This document shows positions 1-3,813 of a stretch of 5,893 bases of DNA, one piece after another. This stretch comes from Candidatus Tectimicrobiota bacterium (GTDB taxonomy: Bacteria > UBA8248): positions 1 to 5,893 of the forward strand of contig JACPCT010000010.1 in the NCBI GenBank assembly GCA_016184445.1. The letters are read 5' to 3'. The notes beneath the pieces are model-generated. The model searched no databases. It saw only the letters and a program-made list of their open reading frames with translations, and was not told the origin of the DNA. Made by a program: the position numbers and the translations under genes. How positions within the stretch are numbered: position 1 is the stretch's first letter; each line of letters starts with the position of its first letter.

Positions 1-570
1 GTTCAGCTCGGCCTTGCGGCCCGCGCCCGAGACGCCCGACTTGGCGTCCACGATGATGGAGCCGGCCCGGATGAGCCGCGCCTTGAGGAGCGGATAGAGT
101 CCGAGGATGGCGCCCGTGGGATAGCAGCCCGGGTTGGCCACGAGGGCTGCCTGGCGGATCTGCTCCCGGTAGAGCTCGGGAATCCCGTAGACGGCCTGGC
201 GGATGCGGTCGGGGCAGACGTGGGGAGTCTTGTACCAGGCGGTGTAGACCCCGGCGTCCCGGATGCGGAAGTCGGCCGAGAAATCCACCACCTTCAGGCC
301 CATGTCCACCAGGGCGGGGACCGAGTTCATGGCGGCGCGGTGGGGGAGGCAACAGAAGACGAGGTCCACCCCCCTGAAGAGCGCGGGCTCGACCTTCTCG
401 AAGCGCCCCCGGACCACGCCGGCCAGGGCGGGGAAGACCTCCCCCACCTCCTTGCCCGCGTAGGTCTCGGAGGTCAGCGGACCTGGCTCCACCTCGCCGT
501 GGGCGGCCAGCAGGCGCAGGAGCTCAAAACCCGTATAGCCCGTGGCCCCCACCACACCGACCCGGCGCAT
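1..570 (-). CDS. argC: N-acetyl-gamma-glutamyl-phosphate reductase, N-terminal part (cut by window edge)
   Basis: This enzyme reduces N-acetyl-glutamyl phosphate to the semialdehyde with NADPH, the third step of arginine (ornithine) biosynthesis, in the cytoplasm. I read 190 residues from an ATG at 570-568; the remaining C-terminal part lies beyond position 1. The start MRRVGVVGATGYTGFELLRL is the Rossmann nucleotide-binding loop (GATGYTG, residues 8-14). VFCCLPH (71-77) and VDFSADFR (95-102) are typical ArgC blocks. NPGCYPT (146-152) carries the catalytic cysteine, Cys149. The Cys and the spacing suit the short, about 345-residue bacterial type. A G-rich Shine-Dalgarno run (GGGGGGAGGG, 587-578) sits 7 bases before the ATG. 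The gene lies 48 bases after rpsI on the same strand with no visible terminator between, so it is probably the third gene of the rplM-rpsI unit. The family call is secure; only the unseen 3' part is open. Confidence 0.95.
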   Translation of the reverse strand, partial: MRRVGVVGATGYTGFELLRLLAAHGEVEPGPLTSETYAGKEVGEVFPALAGVVRGRFEKVEPALFRGVDLVFCCLPHRAAMNSVPALVDMGLKVVDFSADFRIRDAGVYTAWYKTPHVCPDRIRQAVYGIPELYREQIRQAALVANPGCYPTGAILGLYPLLKARLIRAGSIIVDAKSGVSGAGRKAELN

Positions 571-618
571 GGGTAAACCCTCCCCCCGGAGGACGGGGCG
601 CGGCTTGCGCGCAGTCTG

Positions 619-1014
619 TTAGCGCTTGGAGAACTGGAAGCTCTTCCGGGCGGCCGCGCGGCCGTACTTCTTGCGCTCTTTGACGCGGGAGTCGCGGGTG
701 ATGAGGCCCGCTTTCTTCAGGATGCCGCGGAACGAGGCATCCACCCCGAGCAGGGCTTTCGAGATGCCGTGCCGCACGGCGCCCGCCTGGCCGGAGAGGC
801 CGCCCCCCTGCACGGTGGCCCGCACTTCGAAGCGGCCCCACGTGCCGGTCAAGTCGAACGGCTGCTTGATGATCATGAGGGAGGTGTCGCGCAGGAAGTA
901 CTCGTCCACGGGGGTGTTGTTGACCAGAATCCGCCCGTCGCCCGGGAACATCCAGATGCGCGCGATGGAGGTCTTCCGCTTGCCGGTCGCGTAATAAGTG
1001 GTCGGGGTCGCCAT
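619..1014 (-). CDS. rpsI: 30S ribosomal protein S9
   Basis: S9 is a small-subunit ribosomal protein whose C-terminal tail reaches the P-site tRNA. The frame gives 131 residues, close to the usual 130. Diagnostic segments are [15 protein letters not shown] near the N-terminus, the GRILVNN/DEYF region (27-40), [19 protein letters not shown] (71-89), the basic [24 protein letters not shown] end and the near-invariant terminal SKR that touches tRNA. It follows rplM by 48 bases, the standard bacterial L13-S9 pair. The best Shine-Dalgarno match (AAAGGAG, 1038-1032) is 17 bases from the ATG at 1014, longer than usual. An in-frame CTG lies 6 bases upstream of the ATG, but family alignment favours the ATG ([14 protein letters not shown]). 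Identity is certain; only the spacing is odd. Confidence 0.98.
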   Translation of the reverse strand: MATPTTYYATGKRKTSIARIWMFPGDGRILVNNTPVDEYFLRDTSLMIIKQPFDLTGTWGRFEVRATVQGGGLSGQAGAVRHGISKALLGVDASFRGILKKAGLITRDSRVKERKKYGRAAARKSFQFSKR

Positions 1015-1062
1015 CGTCAGGGTCCGCTTCGCTCCTTTGACGCGGGGCCGAGGGGGGCCGCG

Positions 1063-1512
1063 CTAGCTGAGAGAGAGGGGCTCGGGCTTCTGGGCGGCGT
1101 GTGGATGGCCGCCTCCGCTGTACACCTTGAGCTTCTGGAACATGGCCCGGCCCAGCTTCGTCTTGGGGAGCATTCCCCGCACGGCGAATTCCACAAGCCG
1201 CTCAGGATGGGTCTCGAGGACCCGCCGGGCGGTGATCTCCTTCAAATGGCCCGGATAGCCGGAGTGCCGGTAGTACTTCTTCTGGTCGAGCTTCCGGCCG
1301 GTGAGCACCACCTGCCCGGCGTTCACCACCACCACATAATCGCCCGAATCCACGTGGGGGGTCCAATCGGGGCGGTGCTTTCCGCGCAGGATGACGGCCA
1401 CCCGCGAGGCGAGCCTCCCCAGGGTCTGCCCCTGGGCGTCCACCACGACCCACCGCCTCTTTCCGGGGGCCTGCTCCTTCGTGAGCATCACGCTCTTCCG
1501 GTACATCCTCAC
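1063..1512 (-). CDS. rplM: 50S ribosomal protein L13
   Basis: L13 is an early-assembling large-subunit protein. The frame gives 149 residues, a few more than the 142 of E. coli L13. Recognisable blocks are [18 protein letters not shown] (19-36), [24 protein letters not shown], the VVLTGRK loop, [13 protein letters not shown], the [23 protein letters not shown] core and a C-terminal [10 protein letters not shown]. The chosen start is GTG at 1512-1510, because GGAGG (1526-1522) lies 9 bases before it. The nearby in-frame ATG at 1506 would be 15 bases from that site. A strong promoter lies about 95 bases upstream (1612-1584), after the end of the dehydrogenase gene. L13 is known in E. coli to repress its own rplM-rpsI mRNA; a GC-rich hairpin beside the ribosome site here could play a similar role, but that is inference. 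Confidence 0.98.
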   Translation of the reverse strand: MRMYRKSVMLTKEQAPGKRRWVVVDAQGQTLGRLASRVAVILRGKHRPDWTPHVDSGDYVVVVNAGQVVLTGRKLDQKKYYRHSGYPGHLKEITARRVLETHPERLVEFAVRGMLPKTKLGRAMFQKLKVYSGGGHPHAAQKPEPLSLS

Positions 1513-1526
1513 GCTTCAGATCCTCC

Positions 1527-1543
1527 GGCCCGCCCCCGGGCGG
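1527..1543 (-). promoter_or_regulatory. Possible hairpin in the rplM leader next to the ribosome site
   Basis: In the predicted leader, CCGCC (1543-1539) can pair with GGCGG (1534-1530) around a CGGG loop. The stem ends three bases before the GGAGG ribosome site (1526-1522). Such a stem could limit ribosome access and might be the place where L13 acts on its own message. GC-rich DNA forms such pairings easily, so this is only a candidate. Confidence 0.25.
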
Positions 1544-1583
1544 CCCATCGACGCAGGCCCCGCCCCAGCGGCGGAAGGGGCGA

Positions 1584-1612
1584 TTTAAACCTCAAAAAAC
1601 TCTCCCTGTCAA
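1584..1612 (-). promoter_or_regulatory. Sigma-70-type promoter for rplM-rpsI-argC
   Basis: On the minus strand a perfect -35 box TTGACA (1612-1607) is followed by a 17-base spacer and the -10-like TTTAAA (1589-1584, four of six consensus bases). The predicted transcript start is near 1577, giving a leader of about 65 bases to the GTG of rplM. The site is in the 126-base gap after the dehydrogenase stop codon, so the ribosomal operon need not depend on the upstream gene. The call rests on sequence match and position only. Confidence 0.75.
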
Positions 1613-1638
1613 CCACGCGAGCCCAAGCGCCGCCCTGC

Positions 1639-2943
1639 CTAAAGCTTGTAGAGGCGGCCGTCCGGCGGGGAGCCAGCATACGCATTCCGCGTGTCCAGGA
1701 CGCAGTCCGCATGGGCCCGGACCAGGGCCAGGTCCAGTTCCTTGTGGTTGGCGAGGACGAGGGCGCAGTCCGACTCCCGCAGGAGGTCCTCATTGAGCGC
1801 CTGGGAGCGGTGGCGCCGGCCCACGAACTCCAGCTCGGGAACGTAGGGGTCGTGATAGCTGACCTGGGCGCCCAGTTCCGCCAGCAGGTGCCAGACGTCC
1901 AGGGCCGGACTCTCGCGCGTGTCGCTCACCCCGGCCTTGTAGGCGACACCGAGGAGGAGAATGCGCGCCCCGTTGAGGGCCTTCCCCCGGTCGTTCAGGG
2001 CCTTGACCACCAGATCGACAACGAACTGGGGCATGGAGGCGTTGACCTGGCTGGCCAGAGAGATGAACTGGGCCTCGAAGCCCACCTTGCGGGCCTTCCA
2101 GGAGAGGTAGATCGGGTCAATGGGGATGCAGTGCCCCCCCAGCCCCGGCCCGGGGTAAAAGGGCATGAAGCCGAAGGGCTTGGTCTTGGCGGCCTCGATC
2201 ACCTCCCAGATGTCCACCTCCAGCTTGTGGCACATGCGGGCCATCTCGTTCACGAGGCCGATGTTCACGATCCGGAAGGTGTTCTCCAGGAGCTTCACCA
2301 TCTCGGCCACGCGCGTCGAGCTCACCTTCACGATGGTGTCGATGCAGTTGGCGTAGAGGGCGGCCGCCACCTCGCAGCACCGCGGAGTCATCCCTCCGAC
2401 AACCTTGGGGATGTTGCGCGTGTTGTAGCGAGGATTCCCGGGATCCACCCGCTCGGGGGAAAAGGCGAGGAAAAAGTCCTCCCCCACCTTGAGGCCGTTG
2501 CGGCCCAGGACGGGCAGGAGCGCCTCCTCGGTGGTCCCGGGATAGGTGGTGCTCTCGAGGATATAGAGCTGGCCCGGCCGCCGGTGCGCCTCGATGGACT
2601 GGACGGCCGCCTGCACAAAGGAAAGGTCCGGGTCGCCGGACTTGCCGAGGGGGGTGGGCACGCAGATATTCACCGTCTGGACGTCGGAGAGCACCTCGGG
2701 GTCCGTGGTGACATGAAAGCGCCCCGTGTCGAGCGCCTCACGGAGCTGCCCGTCGGCCACGTCGGTGATGTAGGAGCGCCCCTCGCGCATCCGGCGCACC
2801 CGGACCCCGTCCGCGTCCAGTCCCACCACCTGGTAGCCCGCGCGGACGAACTCGAGGGCCAGGGGCAGGCCAACGTAGCCGAGGCCCATCACGCAGGAGC
2901 GCACGCGCCGGTTCCGGATGTCTTCAAGCAGGGATGTGAACAC
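1639..2943 (-). CDS. wbpA: UDP-N-acetylhexosamine 6-dehydrogenase (WbpA/WecC family)
   Basis: A cytoplasmic NAD-dependent enzyme that oxidises C6 of a UDP-N-acetylhexosamine (UDP-GlcNAc or UDP-ManNAc) to the uronic acid, a precursor for capsule or O-antigen. The product is 434 residues from GTG at 2943, a normal family length. Counting from that start, the NAD-binding GLGYVGLPLA is at 20-29, FSPERVDPGN at 161-170, the central K217 and N221 (MVKLLENTF) at 215-223, the active-site block GPGLGGHCIPIDP at 265-277 with catalytic Cys272, and SDTRESPALD at 340-349. The GGHCIPIDP form points to the N-acetylhexosamine branch; UDP-glucose dehydrogenases usually read GGSCFPKD. GlcNAc versus ManNAc specificity cannot be settled here. 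A TTG at 2976 would add 11 residues, but it lies only about 5 bases from the predicted transcript start, while GTG 2943 has GAGGA (2960-2956) upstream and matches family N-termini. The gene likely serves the same polysaccharide pathway as the exporter at 3814. Confidence 0.93.
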   Translation of the reverse strand: MFTSLLEDIRNRRVRSCVMGLGYVGLPLALEFVRAGYQVVGLDADGVRVRRMREGRSYITDVADGQLREALDTGRFHVTTDPEVLSDVQTVNICVPTPLGKSGDPDLSFVQAAVQSIEAHRRPGQLYILESTTYPGTTEEALLPVLGRNGLKVGEDFFLAFSPERVDPGNPRYNTRNIPKVVGGMTPRCCEVAAALYANCIDTIVKVSSTRVAEMVKLLENTFRIVNIGLVNEMARMCHKLEVDIWEVIEAAKTKPFGFMPFYPGPGLGGHCIPIDPIYLSWKARKVGFEAQFISLASQVNASMPQFVVDLVVKALNDRGKALNGARILLLGVAYKAGVSDTRESPALDVWHLLAELGAQVSYHDPYVPELEFVGRRHRSQALNEDLLRESDCALVLANHKELDLALVRAHADCVLDTRNAYAGSPPDGRLYKL

Positions 2944-2987
2944 TCGGCCGCTCGATCCTCGGGTTTCCCCGGGCAAAAGGACCCACT

Positions 2988-3016
2988 CTTTTACATCCGC
3001 TCCCGGGCGCTGTCAA
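2988..3016 (-). promoter_or_regulatory. wbpA: Sigma-70-type promoter for the dehydrogenase
   Basis: On the minus strand a perfect TTGACA (3016-3011) is followed by a 17-base spacer and TAAAAG (2993-2988, four of six consensus bases). The predicted start of transcription is near 2981. This places the TTG codon at 2976 almost at the transcript's 5' end and supports the GTG at 2943 as the translation start. The site lies 17 bases after the stop codon of the small membrane protein gene, so the dehydrogenase can be transcribed on its own. Confidence 0.7.
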
Positions 3017-3032
3017 CGGAAACGTGAGGTGC

Positions 3033-3494
3033 TCATTTGGCCTTTCTGGAACCGAACTCCTTCTGAATCATGTCCTTGAGCTCTTTCTGCAGTTCCCGCT
3101 CCCGCTCGGGGGAGACGTAGGGATCGGGCGTCCCGAACAAGAAGAAGTTGGCGACATCGATGAGGGCGATTCGCTGGACAGCGACGAACAAGAATGCGGC
3201 GAAGGCGCACACGGCCACCAGGCAGAGCATGACTTTCCAGGGCACTTGGGAGCGCCGGGAACGCGGGCGGCGGGATCTCCGCCTTTCGGGGGAAGCCTCG
3301 CGCACCGCCTCCGGACGGGAAGAACTTCCCCTGGACCCGGAGCCAAACCACGAGCTTCCGCCTTTTTTCCTGCGCCGGCGCCTTTTCTGCCCCTCACCCC
3401 GCGAACCCGAGAGGGAGGATCGGCCCTCTCCGGCGGAAGAGCCGGAACCGCCCCCCCCATCCCCAATTCTTGGAGACCTCGGCCCATCTTCCAT
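3033..3494 (-). CDS. Arg/Ser-rich single-pass membrane protein of unknown function
   Basis: I do not recognise this family. From ATG 3494 the product is 153 residues. Residues 1-85 are low-complexity and strongly basic, with a Gly/Ser stretch (11-35), a KRRRRRKK cluster (37-44) and an Arg/Ser cluster (70-82). One hydrophobic helix follows at about 87-108 (VMLCLVAVCAFAAFLFVAVQ). A short tail has a charged, helix-prone end (ERERELQKELKDMIQKEF). By the positive-inside rule the basic N-terminal half should be cytoplasmic and the tail periplasmic, like an adaptor or nucleic-acid/anion-binding membrane anchor, but no function can be assigned. The start was chosen because GGGGAG (3505-3500) lies 5 bases before the ATG. 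The frame stays open up to a TTG at 3626 or ATG at 3608, but neither has a ribosome site. It is transcribed away from the exporter gene and precedes the dehydrogenase by 89 bases. An eight-G run near the start is noted separately. Confidence 0.65.
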   Translation of the reverse strand: MEDGPRSPRIGDGGGGSGSSAGEGRSSLSGSRGEGQKRRRRRKKGGSSWFGSGSRGSSSRPEAVREASPERRRSRRPRSRRSQVPWKVMLCLVAVCAFAAFLFVAVQRIALIDVANFFLFGTPDPYVSPERERELQKELKDMIQKEFGSRKAK

Positions 3495-3508
3495 GGGGAC
3501 TCCCCGTG
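3492..3508 (-). promoter_or_regulatory. Ribosome site inside a small G4/C4 stem
   Basis: The Shine-Dalgarno GGGGAG (3505-3500) that sets the start of the small membrane protein can fold with the bases just before the ATG. GGGG (3505-3502) pairs with CCCC (3498-3495) across an AGU loop, and two outer pairs reach the start codon beyond a C-A mismatch. Translation start could thus be partly masked. The pairing is visible in the sequence; the regulatory role is inference. Confidence 0.35.
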
Positions 3509-3597
3509 AAAAGCCACCCGCGCGCTTCCGCCGCCGGAAACGCCAGACCAGCCGCGCCCAGCTTGCCACAAAAGGAGAAGCGCCTTCCAATCCCTTG

Positions 3598-3626
3598 TAT
3601 TTAAACATAAAGCAGACCAAGCCCAA
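3598..3626 (-). promoter_or_regulatory. Weak promoter candidate for the small membrane protein gene
   Basis: TTGGGC (3626-3621), a 17-base spacer and TAAATA (3603-3598) give the right geometry but poor hexamers (three of six each). The overlapping TTTAAA (3605-3600) resembles the -10 element proposed for rplM. If used, the leader to ATG 3494 would be about 100 bases. Confidence 0.3.
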
Positions 3627-3656
3627 GCTGCCCGCGAAAGCTCCCCCGATGCCCGG

Positions 3657-3690
3657 ATTTTGGGCGGGTGAGGAGGGCTACCCCCAAAAT
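3657..3690. repeat. Perfect 8-bp inverted repeat, 18-base spacer
   Basis: ATTTTGGG (3657-3664) and CCCAAAAT (3683-3690) are exact reverse complements. The repeat lies just upstream of the exporter promoter candidate. Neither flanking gene ends here, so a terminator role is unlikely. An operator or a cruciform/hairpin element is possible. Confidence 0.6.
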
Positions 3691-3705
3691 CATGTAGCTC
3701 TTAAA

Positions 3706-3717
3706 AATCAATTGATT
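3706..3717. promoter_or_regulatory. 12-bp perfect palindrome overlapping the exporter -35 box; operator candidate
   Basis: AATCAATTGATT reads identically on both strands and its right half is the TTGATT proposed as the -35 element of the plus-strand promoter. A dimeric regulator bound here would compete with RNA polymerase. The palindrome is certain; its use as an operator is inference. Confidence 0.45.
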
Positions 3718-3741
3718 ATTCACTCAAAACTCTTGTAAAAT
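3712..3741 (+). promoter_or_regulatory. Promoter candidate for the propeller-Wza fusion gene
   Basis: TTGATT (3712-3717), an 18-base spacer and TAAAAT (3736-3741, five of six consensus bases) lie in the most AT-rich part of the window. The predicted start of transcription is near 3748, giving a leader of about 65 bases to ATG 3814. Confidence 0.6.
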
Positions 3742-3813
3742 CAGAACTTGCCCAGGAGGGTGTATCGCGCCAAAAGACCTGACTGGTTGCCAGAGGAAGG
3801 CGGTAGGGTGGCG

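Larger units (their letters stand above)
3495..3813. other. Divergent intergenic region with AT-rich core
   Basis: These 319 bases separate the minus-strand membrane protein gene from the plus-strand exporter. Bases from about 3590 to 3610 and 3685 to 3745 are much richer in A and T than the rest of the window, as expected for promoters. They contain a plus-strand promoter candidate (3712-3741), a weaker minus-strand candidate (3598-3626), an 8-bp inverted repeat (3657-3690) and a 12-bp palindrome (3706-3717). The frame of the minus-strand gene stays open to 3626, so part of this stretch could be coding if a longer start is used. No other gene or RNA gene was seen. Confidence 0.7.

Noticed and set aside
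220..576. 118-residue plus-strand open frame
   Set aside because: It is antisense to argC, whose conserved motifs are unambiguous on the other strand.
1613..1638. Possible terminator after the dehydrogenase gene
   Set aside because: I found no stable stem followed by a T-run between the stop codon and the rplM promoter. The run of T in the promoter spacer has no GC stem directly before it.
769..3027. 752-residue plus-strand open frame opposite rpsI, rplM and the dehydrogenase
   Set aside because: It lies antisense to three well-conserved genes and its His/Gly/Pro/Ala-rich translation resembles no domain. High GC content leaves this opposite frame free of stops.
3495..3626. 44-residue N-terminal extension of the small membrane protein (TTG 3626 or ATG 3608)
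   Set aside because: Neither start has a ribosome site, while ATG 3494 has GGGGAG at 5 bases. The extension would also cover a promoter candidate. It is not fully excluded.
3760..3813. Upstream in-frame GTG 3760 for the exporter, preceded by AGGAGG
   Set aside because: The AGGAGG lies directly against the GTG, leaving no room for a ribosome. The added residues (YRAKRPDWLPEEGG) would put charged sequence in front of a good signal peptide.
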